Of a stretch of 64,000 nt of DNA, positions 52,211 through 63,201 are shown one piece after another; position 1 is the first letter of the stretch; every line of letters starts with the position of its first letter. The translations under genes were made by a program, and so were the position numbers. Under the pieces are notes generated by a model. It was not told the DNA's origin. It searched no databases and was given only the letters and a program-made list of their open reading frames with translations. Source of the stretch: Pseudomonas sp. DTU12.3 (GTDB taxonomy: Bacteria; Pseudomonadota; Gammaproteobacteria; Pseudomonadales; Pseudomonadaceae); contig NZ_CP027218.1 of NCBI RefSeq assembly GCF_004124275.1, forward strand, positions 4,281,501 to 4,345,500, written 5' to 3'.

Positions 52211-53221
52211 TTACAGCAGGTCTTTTATCAACAATTCAGCCACCTGCACAGCGTTAAGGGCTGCACCTTTGCGTACGTTATCTGACGTCAGCCACAGATT
52301 AAGTTCCGCCGGGTCGTCGACGCCACTGCGCACGCGCCCGACGTAGACAACATCCTGACCCACTGCGTCACCGACCGCAGTCGGATAATCACCGGCCTCG
52401 ACCAGCTCGATACCCGGCGCATCTTCGAGTGCGGCGTTGACCTTTACCAGGTCGACAGCCTGCGTTGACTGCAAGGTCACGCTAAAGCTATCGCCAAAAA
52501 ACACCGGGGCTTGAACGCAAGTTGCGGAAATCTTTAATGAAGGCAGCGCCAACACCTGGCGCAACTCGCGCACCAGACGTTTTTCCAGCAGCGTGTGGCC
52601 CTGCGCGTCAGGCGTACCGACCTGTGCCAGCACGTTGAAAGCCATCTGCCGATCGAAGAAGGTCGGCTCCAGCGGGCGCATGTTCAGCAACTCGGCGGTT
52701 TGCCGCGCGAGTTCGGTAACGGCTTCGCGGCCCTGAGCGGAAACGGCCAGATTGGCGGTGACATGCACCGATTGCAGGTCGAGCAGATCAAGCAGCGGCG
52801 CCAGCACCACGGCGAGCGAAGTGGCCGACGGGCTTGGGCTGCTGACCTGGAACGGCGCCTTCAAACCGGCGAGCCGGGCGGCATTGGCCTCCGGAACGAT
52901 TTGTGGCGCCTGATCGGCCGGCAACGCGCCGGACAGGTCGATCAGCGAGCAACCGGCAGCCTGCACGCGGGCGGCATAGCTCAGAGTGATCGCCGGGCCG
53001 GCGGCGAAGAACACCAGTTTGACCTTGCTGAAATCGAACTCGTCGACTTCGCGAACGCGCACGTTCTTGTTGCGGAACAGCAGCGAACTGCCGGCGGATT
53101 CGCTGCTCGCCAGCAGGTGCAGATTGCTGACCGGAAAGTCGCGCTCTTCGAGAATCTGTACGAGGGTTTCGCCGACAGTACCGGTGGCGCCGATTACGGC
53201 AATATCTAGGGTCTGGGTCAT
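52211..53221 (-). CDS. Usg-like aspartate-semialdehyde dehydrogenase homologue lacking the catalytic Cys
   Basis: The product is 336 residues. The Rossmann motif G-A-T-G-T-V-G-E and overall ASADH fold are clear. At the active-site position the catalytic Cys of the S-N-P-N-C-T type motif is replaced: it reads S-S-P-S-P-S-A-T. The true asd (53472) has G-G-N-C-T. I therefore expect no ASADH activity; the Usg group is of unknown function. It lies between asd and fimV, a conserved order. Confidence 0.9.
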   Translation of the reverse strand: MTQTLDIAVIGATGTVGETLVQILEERDFPVSNLHLLASSESAGSSLLFRNKNVRVREVDEFDFSKVKLVFFAAGPAITLSYAARVQAAGCSLIDLSGALPADQAPQIVPEANAARLAGLKAPFQVSSPSPSATSLAVVLAPLLDLLDLQSVHVTANLAVSAQGREAVTELARQTAELLNMRPLEPTFFDRQMAFNVLAQVGTPDAQGHTLLEKRLVRELRQVLALPSLKISATCVQAPVFFGDSFSVTLQSTQAVDLVKVNAALEDAPGIELVEAGDYPTAVGDAVGQDVVYVGRVRSGVDDPAELNLWLTSDNVRKGAALNAVQVAELLIKDLL

Positions 53222-53311
53222 GGTGCGAGCCTCTGGCGAAACGGGGGGAGCGGCACTTTACCGGGTGACCGCCGCACAGGCAATTTCTGCCGGGATTTGC
53301 GGCGACAGTAC

Positions 53312-53390
53312 CGGCCTCTTCGCGAGCAGGCTCGCTCCCACATTTGAAATGCATTCCCCCTGTGGGAGCGAGCCTGCTCGCGAAGGGGCC
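53312..53390. repeat. REP doublet (REPIN-like)
   Basis: TTCGCGAGCAGGCTCGCTCCCA and its complement face each other around AAATGCATTCCCCC. It lies between asd and usg. Confidence 0.88.
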
Positions 53391-53419
53391 ACACCAGGCA
53401 ACCGAGAAATCCAAGGCAT

Positions 53420-53455
53420 AAAAAAACCCGCACCTCTTTCAAGGCGCGGGTTCTT
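53420..53455 (-). terminator. Terminator of asd
   Basis: An ACCCGC...GCGGGT hairpin followed on the minus strand by seven T, 17 bases past the asd stop. Confidence 0.82.
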
Positions 53456-53471
53456 TCATTGCATCAAACGA

Positions 53472-54584
53472 TCAACGCTCAAGCAAAATCCGCAGCATGC
53501 GACGCAGCGGCTCGGCCGCGCCCCACAGCAGCTGGTCGCCAACAGTGAACGCGCCGAGGAACTGCGAGCCCATGTTCAGTTTGCGCAGACGACCGACCGG
53601 AACATTCAGGGTGCCGGTGACCTTGGTCGGGCTCAGCTCCTGCATGCTGATATCGCGCTGGTTCGGCACCAGTTTGACCCAAGGGTTGTGCTGGCTGATC
53701 AGCCCTTCGATGTCGGCGATCGGCACGTCTTTGTTCAACTTGATGGTCAGCGCCTGGCTGTGGCAACGCATGGCACCGATGCGCACGCAGATGCCGTCGA
53801 CCGGGATCGGGCTCTTGAAGCGACCGAGGATCTTGTTGGTCTCGGCCTGGGCCTTCCACTCTTCGCGGCTCTGGCCGTTCGGCAGTTCCTTGTCGATCCA
53901 CGGGATCAGGCTGCCGGCCAACGGTACGCCGAAGTTTTCGGTCGGGTACGCGTCGCTGCGCATGGCGTCGGCCACGCGACGGTCGATGTCGAGGATCGCG
54001 CTGGCCGGATCGGCCAGTTGATCGGCGACAGCGGCGTGGGTCGCGCCCATTTGCTTGATCAGTTCACGCATGTTCTGCGCGCCGGCACCGGAGGCCGCCT
54101 GATAGGTCATGGCGCTCATCCACTCGACCAGACCCGCTTCGAACAGGCCGCCCAGGCCCATCAGCATCAGGCTGACGGTGCAGTTGCCGCCGATGTAGTT
54201 CTTGGTGCCCGCGTCGAGCTGCTGGTCGATAACCTTGCGGTTGACCGGATCGAGAATGATCACTGCGTCATCGTTCATGCGCAGGCTCGAGGCCGCGTCG
54301 ATCCAGTAACCCTGCCAGCCGGCTTCGCGCAGCTTCGGGAACACTTCGCTGGTGTAGTCGCCGCCCTGGCAGGTCAGAATCACGTCGAGGGTCTTCAGCT
54401 CGTCAATGCTGTAAGCATCCTTGAGCGGAGCAATGTCCTTGCCCACGGACGGGCCTTGGCCACCGACATTGGAAGTGGTGAAAAACACCGGCTCGATTAG
54501 ATCGAAATCCTGCTCTTCCAGCATCCGCTGCATGAGCACGGAACCGACCATCCCGCGCCAACCGATCAGACCTACACGTTTCAT
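53472..54584 (-). CDS. asd: Aspartate-semialdehyde dehydrogenase
   Basis: The product is 370 residues, the gammaproteobacterial type. N-terminal G-W-R-G-M-V-G-S-V-L-M; catalytic Cys in G-G-N-C-T-V-S near residue 135; substrate Arg/His further on (H-S-Q-A-L, read in the R-C-H-S-Q-A segment). It makes aspartate semialdehyde for Lys, Met, Thr and diaminopimelate. It follows leuB, 66 bases apart. Confidence 0.97.
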   Translation of the reverse strand: MKRVGLIGWRGMVGSVLMQRMLEEQDFDLIEPVFFTTSNVGGQGPSVGKDIAPLKDAYSIDELKTLDVILTCQGGDYTSEVFPKLREAGWQGYWIDAASSLRMNDDAVIILDPVNRKVIDQQLDAGTKNYIGGNCTVSLMLMGLGGLFEAGLVEWMSAMTYQAASGAGAQNMRELIKQMGATHAAVADQLADPASAILDIDRRVADAMRSDAYPTENFGVPLAGSLIPWIDKELPNGQSREEWKAQAETNKILGRFKSPIPVDGICVRIGAMRCHSQALTIKLNKDVPIADIEGLISQHNPWVKLVPNQRDISMQELSPTKVTGTLNVPVGRLRKLNMGSQFLGAFTVGDQLLWGAAEPLRRMLRILLER

Positions 54585-54650
54585 CGCAACTACACCTTCT
54601 TGAAAAGTGGGCCGCTGCTTTGTATTGAATTTCGCAGCGGGCCCGAGAGA

Positions 54651-55733
<1,083 letters not shown>

Positions 55734-55787
55734 GCTTTCCTCGTGTCTTCAGTCGGTGCGCCATCTTAGGCGCGCCCGGAAAAATTC

Positions 55788-56555
55788 TTAGCGCTCAGCC
55801 ATCAGTACGATCACATCTGTACTGAACGAGCCGTCGGCATCAATCTCAAAATATTCGCGCACTTCGTTGCCCATCGACTGCTGCAACTGACGGATCGCCG
55901 CGCGCATCACTTCGGGTGTGCGCATGCGTTCAACCCAGCTTGTGTATTCCAGACGCAGGCGCTGGCGCGTGGTACTGCGCACATGCAAACCGGCCTCGCT
56001 GACCTGACGCAACCATTCAGCGCCTGAATAATCGCGCACATGGCTGGTATCGCGCAGCACTTCGACGCTTTGCAGGTAAGTGTCGAACAACGGACTGCCC
56101 GGTGACAACACATCAACGAACGCCGCCACACCGCCCGGCTTCAGCACCCGGCGCACTTCGCGCAGGGCCACGCCGAGATCGCTCCAGTGATGCGCCGAAT
56201 AACGGCTGAACACGAAGTCGAACTCGCCATCGGCAAACGGCAGACGCTCGGCGGCGCCGTTGACCGTGGCGATGTTGCTGATGTTGCGATTAACGGCAGC
56301 GGCGGCAACCACATCGAGCATTTGCTGCGACAGGTCGTAAGCGACCACTTCCTTGACCAGCGGTGCGACGTGGAAACTGACGTGACCGGCGCCGCAACCC
56401 AGATCCAGCACCCGAGCCTCGCCCTGCCCGGCCAGCTCAGCCTGTAGCAGCGCGAATTCGGTGCCTTGAGCGTGAACGGCGCTGCTCAGGTAGGCGGCGG
56501 CCTGTTCACCGAATTGCTTTTGTACGACCTGGGTGTGTTGGGCGGTGCTGGTCAT
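55788..56555 (-). CDS. Class I SAM-dependent methyltransferase
   Basis: The product is 255 residues from the ATG at 56555, with AGGA 7 bases upstream (a GTG two codons earlier is less well placed). SAM motif I is V-L-D-L-G-C-G-A-G-H near residue 52; post-I acidic Y-D-L-S and motif P-F-A-D-G-E-F-D follow. UbiE/Methyltransf_11 type. The substrate is unknown. It is conserved inside the leuC-leuD-leuB cluster of pseudomonads. Confidence 0.87.
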   Translation of the reverse strand: MTSTAQHTQVVQKQFGEQAAAYLSSAVHAQGTEFALLQAELAGQGEARVLDLGCGAGHVSFHVAPLVKEVVAYDLSQQMLDVVAAAAVNRNISNIATVNGAAERLPFADGEFDFVFSRYSAHHWSDLGVALREVRRVLKPGGVAAFVDVLSPGSPLFDTYLQSVEVLRDTSHVRDYSGAEWLRQVSEAGLHVRSTTRQRLRLEYTSWVERMRTPEVMRAAIRQLQQSMGNEVREYFEIDADGSFSTDVIVLMAER

Positions 56556-56590
56556 GGTCACATCCTGATATTTGTGCTGTTTGGGCTGCC

Positions 56591-56664
56591 GCCTTCGCGA
56601 GCAGGCTCGCTCCCACCTTGGAATGCATTCCCATGTGGGAGCGAGCCTGCTCGCGAAGGGGCCG
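56591..56664. repeat. REP doublet (REPIN-like)
   Basis: GCCTTCGCGAGCAGGCTCGCTCCCA and its complement face each other around GGAATGCATTCCC, between the methyltransferase and leuD genes, inside what would otherwise be one operon. Confidence 0.88.
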
Positions 56665-56691
56665 GCCCTGACTACATCAATCTCGAATCAA

Positions 56692-57336
56692 TCACGCGTC
56701 GCGGAACAACCACGGCTGGCTAACCCGATGCTTGGCCTCAAACGTCGCAATCGCATCACCGTCCTGCAAGGTCAAACCGATATCGTCCAGACCGTTCAAC
56801 AGGCAATGCTTGCGAAACGCATCGATCTCAAAGCTGTAAACCTTGCCATCCGGACGCGTCACGGTCTGCGCTTGCAGATCGACCTGCAATTGATAGCCCG
56901 GCTCGGCCTCGACCTGCTTGAACAACTCATCGACTTCCGCGTCGCTCAAGATGATCGGCAGCAAACCGTTCTTGAAGCTGTTGTTGAAGAAGATATCGGC
57001 GTAGCTCGGCGCGATGATGCTGCGGAAACCGTATTCTTCCAGCGCCCACGGCGCGTGTTCACGGCTGGAGCCGCAACCGAAGTTCTCGCGAGCCAGCAAC
57101 ACGCTGGCGCCTTGATAACGCTCGGCGTTGAGGACGAAGTCCTTGTTCAGCGGGCGCTTGGAATTGTCCTGATACGGCTGGCCGACATCGAGGTAACGCC
57201 ACTCGTCGAACAGGTTCGGGCCGAAACCGGTGCGCTTGATCGACTTCAAAAACTGTTTCGGAATGATCTGATCGGTGTCGACGTTGGCACGATCCAAAGG
57301 CGCGACAAGACCAGTGTGCTGAGTAAAAGCTTTCAT
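56692..57336 (-). CDS. leuD: 3-isopropylmalate dehydratase small subunit
   Basis: The product is 214 residues with D-T-D-Q-I-I-P-K-Q-F-L near the start and the conserved N-F-G-C-G-S-S-R-E-H-A. It forms the swivel domain partner of LeuC. It starts 10 bases after leuC. Confidence 0.97.
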   Translation of the reverse strand: MKAFTQHTGLVAPLDRANVDTDQIIPKQFLKSIKRTGFGPNLFDEWRYLDVGQPYQDNSKRPLNKDFVLNAERYQGASVLLARENFGCGSSREHAPWALEEYGFRSIIAPSYADIFFNNSFKNGLLPIILSDAEVDELFKQVEAEPGYQLQVDLQAQTVTRPDGKVYSFEIDAFRKHCLLNGLDDIGLTLQDGDAIATFEAKHRVSQPWLFRDA

Positions 57337-57346
57337 GCTGCGCTCC

Positions 57347-58765
57347 TTAAATCAATTCGCGAACGTCGATGAAACGACCGTTCACCGCTGCCGCCGCCGC
57401 CATGGCCGGGCTGACGAGGTGGGTACGGCCACCGGCGCCCTGACGGCCTTCGAAGTTACGGTTGGACGTCGAGGCGCAATGTTCGCCGGACTCCAAACGG
57501 TCCGGGTTCATCGCCAGGCACATCGAGCAACCCGGCTCACGCCATTCGAAACCGGCCTCGAGGAAAATCTTGTCGAGACCTTCGGCCTCGGCCTGAGCCT
57601 TGACCAGACCCGAGCCCGGCACCACGATCGCTTGCTTGATGGTCGAAGCGACTTTACGGCCCTTGGCAATGACTGCCGCAGCGCGCAAATCCTCGATCCG
57701 CGAGTTGGTGCAGGAACCGATGAACACGCGATCCAGCTGAATGTCGGTGATCGCCTGATTGGCAGTCAAACCCATGTATTTCAGGGCACGGACGATCGAG
57801 TCGCGCTTGACCAGATCCATTTCTTTCGCTGGATCCGGCACGTTTTGGTCAACGGCCAAGACCATCTCGGGCGAAGTGCCCCAACTGACTTGTGGCTTGA
57901 TCTGCGCAGCGTCGAGTTCAACCACGGTGTCGAACTTGGCGTCGTCGTCGGTCACCAGGTCTTTCCAGGCTTCGACGGCCATGTCCCATTCCGCGCCTTT
58001 CGGTGCAAACGGACGGCCTTTCACGTAATCGACGGTCTTCTGGTCCGCTGCCACCAAGCCAACGCGGGCGCCGGCTTCGATGGACATGTTGCAGATGGTC
58101 ATGCGGCCTTCAACGGACAAGTCGCGGATCGCACTGCCAGCGAATTCGATGGCATGGCCGTTACCGCCGGCGGTGCCGATCTTGCCGATCACCGCGAGGA
58201 CGATGTCCTTGGCGGTCACGCCGAACGGCAATTGCCCTTCAACGCGCACCAGCATGTTTTTCATTTTCTTCGCGACCAGGCACTGGGTAGCGAGCACGTG
58301 CTCGACCTCGGAAGTGCCGATACCGTGGGCCAACGCGCCAAACGCGCCGTGGGTCGAGGTGTGCGAGTCGCCGCAGACCACGGTCATGCCCGGCAAGGTC
58401 GCGCCCTGCTCCGGACTGATCACGTGGACGATGCCTTGGCGCACGTCGTTCATCTTGAACTCGACGATGCCGTATTCATCGCAGTTGTCGTCGAGGGTCT
58501 GAACCTGCAAACGCGAGACCTGATCGGCAATCGCTGCGATGCCGCCCTTGCGCTCTGGGGTGGTCGGTACGTTGTGGTCCGGAGTCGCGATGTTGGCATC
58601 GATGCGCCAAGGCTTGCGCCCGGCCAGACGCAGGCCTTCGAAGGCTTGCGGCGAGGTCACTTCGTGAATGATGTGACGATCGATGTAGATCAGCGCCGAG
58701 CCATCGTCGCGCTGCTTGACCAAATGCGAATCCCAGAGCTTGTCGTAGAGCGTTTTGCCGGCCAT
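57347..58765 (-). CDS. leuC: 3-isopropylmalate dehydratase large subunit
   Basis: The product is 472 residues from the ATG at 58765 (M-A-G-K-T-L-Y); an ORF extension upstream is not supported by family starts. Aconitase fold with the [4Fe-4S] Cys in S-C-T-N and C-S-M-C, and G-D-S-H-T-S-T-H-G. It isomerises 2- to 3-isopropylmalate. A LysR gene diverges from it across 140 bases. Confidence 0.97.
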   Translation of the reverse strand: MAGKTLYDKLWDSHLVKQRDDGSALIYIDRHIIHEVTSPQAFEGLRLAGRKPWRIDANIATPDHNVPTTPERKGGIAAIADQVSRLQVQTLDDNCDEYGIVEFKMNDVRQGIVHVISPEQGATLPGMTVVCGDSHTSTHGAFGALAHGIGTSEVEHVLATQCLVAKKMKNMLVRVEGQLPFGVTAKDIVLAVIGKIGTAGGNGHAIEFAGSAIRDLSVEGRMTICNMSIEAGARVGLVAADQKTVDYVKGRPFAPKGAEWDMAVEAWKDLVTDDDAKFDTVVELDAAQIKPQVSWGTSPEMVLAVDQNVPDPAKEMDLVKRDSIVRALKYMGLTANQAITDIQLDRVFIGSCTNSRIEDLRAAAVIAKGRKVASTIKQAIVVPGSGLVKAQAEAEGLDKIFLEAGFEWREPGCSMCLAMNPDRLESGEHCASTSNRNFEGRQGAGGRTHLVSPAMAAAAAVNGRFIDVRELI

Positions 58766-58905
58766 CAGACGGTTCCTCATCAGCTTGTTTCTATGCCCTG
58801 GGCTTTTCAATAACCCTTTGGCTTGTGAGGCCGATCCTATGGGGTTAGATTAAATAACTCAAATTCATATTTTTTATGCTTTGGATAACCAACTGGAATA
58901 CGAAC

Positions 58906-59787
58906 ATGGATCTGGCCAACCTCAACGCTTTTATCGCGATTGCCGAGACCGGCAGCTTCTCCAATGCCGGCGAACGCTTGCACCTGACACAGCCGGCAAT
59001 CAGCAAGCGCATCGCCGGGCTGGAACAACAATTGAAGGTAAGGCTGTTCGACAGGCTCGGCCGTGAAGTCGGTCTGACCGAGGCCGGCCGCGCCCTGCTG
59101 CCACGGGCGTATCAGATTCTCAACGTGCTCGACGACACCCGCCGCGCGCTGACCAACCTGACCGGTGAAGTCAGCGGTCGCCTGACCCTGGCCACCAGTC
59201 ACCACATCGGTTTGCACCGTTTGCCGCCGCTGTTAAGGGAGTTCACCCGCCGTTACCCACAGGTCGCGCTGGATATTCAGTTCCTCGATTCGGAAGTGGC
59301 CTACGAGGAAATTCTCCATGGCCGCGCTGAACTGGCGGTCATTACCCTCGCGCCGGAACCTCACGCGCTGGTCAAAGCCACGCCGGTGTGGGATGACCCG
59401 CTGGATTTCGTGGTCGCCCCGGAACATTCGCTGATCAATAACGGCGCCGTCAGTCTGGCCGACATTGCCGGTCATCCGGCGGTTTTCCCCGGCGGCAACA
59501 CCTTCACCCACCATATTGTCCAACGCTTGTTCGAAGCTCAGGGGCTGACGCCCAACATCGCCATGAGCACCAACTATCTGGAAACCATCAAGATGATGGT
59601 CTCGATCGGCCTCGCCTGGAGCGTTTTGCCGCGCACCATGCTCGACGATCAAGTGGCGAGCATCGTATTGCCGGGCATACAGCTCAGTCGCCAGCTAGGC
59701 TATATCTTGCACACTGAACGGACGCTATCGAATGCGGCAAGAGCGTTTATGGCCTTGCTGGATGCACAAATCGATCTGCCAGGGACT
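58906..59787 (+). CDS. LysR-family transcriptional regulator divergent from leuC
   Basis: The product is 294 residues from the ATG at 58906. N-terminal helix-turn-helix A-E-T-G-S-F-S-N-A-G-E-R-L-H-L-T-Q-P-A-I-S-K-R-I, then the LysR effector domain. Position suggests control of leuC and leucine synthesis, with isopropylmalate as a plausible effector, but I have no direct evidence. The AT-rich 140-base shared gap should hold both promoters and its operator. The stop codon ends at 59790. Confidence 0.9.
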
Positions 59788-59864
59788 TAAGGCCAACTTG
59801 TGCTACTCCTATAGAGCCGCTGCCCCTGTGCCTAATGCCACCATCAGCTCAAGGCCTGTTAACG

Positions 59865-62800
59865 ATGCCGAAATCTGTTGACCGAATTCCGCCGATGCCG
59901 CGTATTCAGGCCATTGACCCGCGACGATCCGAGCAGAGCTGGGAGAGTGCGCCGCAATTGCTCGCCGCGCTCAACGGCGCGCGGCTCGGCGCCTGGTATT
60001 GGGACATTGAGCGCGGGCAGATCAGTTGGTCACGGGGCACCCAGGCCTTGTTCGGCTTCGATCCGCGCCAACCGTTGCCCGAAGACCTCGAATACCTCGA
60101 CCTGTTGCCGCCGGAAGACCGCGCAAAAACCGTCCGCGCCTTCCACGCCGTTATCGCCGGCGCCCCGCTGGAACAGGCGATGCACCATCGCATTCGCTGG
60201 CCGGATGGCAGCCTGCACTGGCTGGAGATCAATGGCAGCCTGTTACCCGACAAGAACGGCCGCCCCCGAATGATCGGGGTGATTCGTGAAATCACCCACC
60301 AGCGTCAGCGCGAGCAAGCCCTGAGCAGCTCGGAGAAACGTTTCGCCACACTGTTTCACCTGTGCCCGAACATGGTTCTGCTGACCCGTCAGGAAGACGG
60401 CCTGATCAGCGAAGCCAACCAGTATTTTGAAAGCCTCTTCGGCTGGCCGGTGCAGAGCGCGATTGGCCGCACCACGCTGGAACTGGGGCTGTGGGTGCAC
60501 CCGGAGCAACGCGCCGAACTGGTCAAGAAAACCAAGGCCAAGGGTGAACTGATCAGCATGGAGGTGCAGTTTCGCGCCAGCAACGGGCAGATTCACGACG
60601 GCATTCTCAGCGCACAGAAAGTCGAGCTCGAAGGTCAGCCGTATCTGCTCAGCACCTTCCTCGACACCACCGAACGCAAAGCCGCCGAACATGCATTGAA
60701 GGACAGCCAGGAACGTCTCGATCTGGCGCTGGACTCGGCGCAACTCGGCACGTGGGACTGGCATATTCCCAGCGGCATGCTCTACGGCTCGGCGCGGGCC
60801 GCGCAATTGCACGGGCTGGAGCCAAAACCGTTCCACGAGTCGTTCGACGAGTTTTTCGAAGGCGTGCCCGGCGAAGAGCGCGACAGCATGCGCGACGCCT
60901 ACCGCAGCCTGCGCGAAGGCCCGGCAGGCAATTATCAACTGACCTATCGCGTGCAACTGCCGGACGGCAGCTCACGTTATCTGGAAAGCCGCGCCCGCCT
61001 CTACCGCGATGAAAGCGGCGCACCGTTGCGCATGGCCGGCACGCTGCTCGACATCACCGACCAGGTCGAGCGCGAACAACGCCTGGTGGCCTCGGAAGAA
61101 AAATTCGCCACGCTGTTCCAGGTCAGTCCCGATCCGATTTGCGTCACACGCCAGGACAGCGGCGAATTCATCGAGATCAATTCCAGTTTCAGCCAGACCT
61201 TCGGCTGGAGCGCTGCCGACGTCATCGGCCACACCGCCGAAGAAATCGGCCTGTGGGACGCCTCGGCGAAAAGCCTGCAACGCATCGAACGGGTGATCCG
61301 CGAACAGGGCTTGAGCAACGTTGCGATCATCGTCCAGCACAAGGACGGCCAATCGCTGACCTGTGTGATTTCCAGTCGGCAGATCAGCGTCGGCGACCAG
61401 CCGTGTATCGTCACCACGCTGCGCGACATCACCCAGCAACAACGCTCGGAAGCGGCGCTGAAGGCCAGCGAAGAGAAATTCGCCAAGGCGTTTCACTCCA
61501 GCCCCGACGCGATCACCATCACCGAGCGCGACACCGGCCGATATCTTGAGGTCAACGACGGCTTCTGCCGCCTCACTGGCTATCGCGCTGAAGATGTCGT
61601 CGGCAAAACGGTTTATCAGGTAGGTATCTGGGCCGAAGAGAAACAGCGTTCGGCGTTACTCGCCGAGTTGCAGATCAAGGGCCGCGTGCATCATCAGGAA
61701 ATGCTCGGGCGCAACAAACGCGGTGAACTGCTGACCGTGGAAGTCTCTGTCGAGCCGATCACCCTCAATGAAACCGCCTGCCTGCTCCTGACCGCCCGCG
61801 ACGTCAGCCTGCTGAAAAACGCCGAAGCGCAGATCCGTCACTTGGCGTACCACGACCCGCTGACCAACTTGCCCAATCGCGCCCTGCTGATGGATCGCCT
61901 GAGCCAGCAGATCGCCTTGCTCAAGCGCCACAACCTGCGCGGCGCGTTGCTGTTTCTCGACCTCGATCACTTCAAGCACATCAACGATTCGCTCGGCCAT
62001 CCGGTCGGCGACACGGTGCTGAAGATCATCACCGCGCGGCTCGAAGCCAGCGTGCGCATGGAAGACACGGTCGCGCGCCTCGGCGGCGATGAATTCGTGG
62101 TGCTGCTCAGTGGCCTCGAAGGTTCGCGCAACGAAGTCAGCGCGCAAGTCCGCTCGCTGGCCGACACCCTGCGTGAATTGCTCTCGGAGCCGATGTTCCT
62201 CGACGGCCAGCGCCTGCAAGTGACGCCGAGCATCGGCGTGGCACTGATTCCCGACCACGGCTCGACCCCGACCGACCTGCTCAAACGCGCCGACATTGCC
62301 CTGTACCGGGCCAAAGACTCCGGGCGCAACACCACGCAGATGTACCACAACACCATGCAGAAGGCCGCCAGCGAACGGCTGCGCATGGAGACCGACTTGC
62401 GCCTGGCGTTGTCACGCGGCGAATTCAATGTGCACTTCCAGCCGCAGATCGACGCGCGGGATAACCGCATCATCGGCGCCGAAGCGCTGGTGCGCTGGAA
62501 TCACCCGGAACTTGGCGCGCAATCGCCTACCGAGTTCATCAAAGTGCTGGAAGACAGCGGGCTGATTCTTGAAGTCGGCACATGGATCCTTGATGAAGCC
62601 TGCGAAGCGTTCAAGCAACTGATCGCTCTGAAACTGGTCGATCCGTTCAACTTCAGCCTGTGCGTCAACATCAGCCCACGGCAGTTCCGCCAGAACGACT
62701 TCGTCGAACGCATCGAACACAGCATGACCAGCCACGGCCTGCCCTGCTCGCTGCTGAAACTGGAAATCACCGAAGGCATCGTCATCCAGAACCTCGAAGA

Positions 62801-63143
62801 CACCATCAGCAAAATGCGTCGTTTGAAAAAGCTTGGCGTGAGTTTCGCCATGGACGATTTCGGCACCGGTTACTCATCGCTGACCTACCTCAAGCGCCTG
62901 CCAGTGGACACGCTGAAAATCGATCAGTCGTTTATTCGCGATGCGACGACTGATCCGAACGATGCCGAAATCATCCGCGCCATCGTTGCCATGGCGCGCA
63001 GTCTTGAACTGGAGGTGATTGCCGAAGGTGTGGAAACGCCGGAGCAACTGGCGTTCCTGCAAGGTTTGGGCTGCCATTTGTATCAGGGTTATCTGCACAG
63101 TCGACCGATGGCACTCGAAGATCTGAAATTGATGCTGGAATAG
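59865..63143 (+). CDS. Five-PAS diguanylate cyclase / phosphodiesterase (GGDEF-EAL)
   Basis: The product is about 1092 residues from the ATG at 59865 (AAGG 10 bases upstream); ATGs at 59835 and 59895 are in frame. Five PAS/PAC units at about 36-150, 159-275, 283-405, 411-525 and 535-650, then GGDEF (H-D-P-L-T-N-L-P-N at 663, intact G-G-D-E-F at 740, with an R-M-E-D inhibitory site 5 residues before it) and EAL (E-A-L-V-R-W at 873, D-D-F-G-T-G at 997). Both catalytic sites look intact, so it could make or break c-di-GMP. No signal peptide or membrane span. Stimulus unknown. Confidence 0.93.
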   Translation: MPKSVDRIPPMPRIQAIDPRRSEQSWESAPQLLAALNGARLGAWYWDIERGQISWSRGTQALFGFDPRQPLPEDLEYLDLLPPEDRAKTVRAFHAVIAGAPLEQAMHHRIRWPDGSLHWLEINGSLLPDKNGRPRMIGVIREITHQRQREQALSSSEKRFATLFHLCPNMVLLTRQEDGLISEANQYFESLFGWPVQSAIGRTTLELGLWVHPEQRAELVKKTKAKGELISMEVQFRASNGQIHDGILSAQKVELEGQPYLLSTFLDTTERKAAEHALKDSQERLDLALDSAQLGTWDWHIPSGMLYGSARAAQLHGLEPKPFHESFDEFFEGVPGEERDSMRDAYRSLREGPAGNYQLTYRVQLPDGSSRYLESRARLYRDESGAPLRMAGTLLDITDQVEREQRLVASEEKFATLFQVSPDPICVTRQDSGEFIEINSSFSQTFGWSAADVIGHTAEEIGLWDASAKSLQRIERVIREQGLSNVAIIVQHKDGQSLTCVISSRQISVGDQPCIVTTLRDITQQQRSEAALKASEEKFAKAFHSSPDAITITERDTGRYLEVNDGFCRLTGYRAEDVVGKTVYQVGIWAEEKQRSALLAELQIKGRVHHQEMLGRNKRGELLTVEVSVEPITLNETACLLLTARDVSLLKNAEAQIRHLAYHDPLTNLPNRALLMDRLSQQIALLKRHNLRGALLFLDLDHFKHINDSLGHPVGDTVLKIITARLEASVRMEDTVARLGGDEFVVLLSGLEGSRNEVSAQVRSLADTLRELLSEPMFLDGQRLQVTPSIGVALIPDHGSTPTDLLKRADIALYRAKDSGRNTTQMYHNTMQKAASERLRMETDLRLALSRGEFNVHFQPQIDARDNRIIGAEALVRWNHPELGAQSPTEFIKVLEDSGLILEVGTWILDEACEAFKQLIALKLVDPFNFSLCVNISPRQFRQNDFVERIEHSMTSHGLPCSLLKLEITEGIVIQNLEDTISKMRRLKKLGVSFAMDDFGTGYSSLTYLKRLPVDTLKIDQSFIRDATTDPNDAEIIRAIVAMARSLELEVIAEGVETPEQLAFLQGLGCHLYQGYLHSRPMALEDLKLMLE

Positions 63144-63150
63144 CGAGCAT

Positions 63151-63180
63151 AAAAAAGGACGCCATTGGCGTCCTTTCTTT
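63151..63180. terminator. Bidirectional terminator between the GGDEF-EAL gene and dusC
   Basis: The 10-bp stem AAAGGACGCC/GGCGTCCTTT with loop ATT is flanked by A6 and T runs, between convergent genes. Confidence 0.88.
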
Positions 63181-63201
63181 GCAGCGGATTTACAGATTTT
63201 T

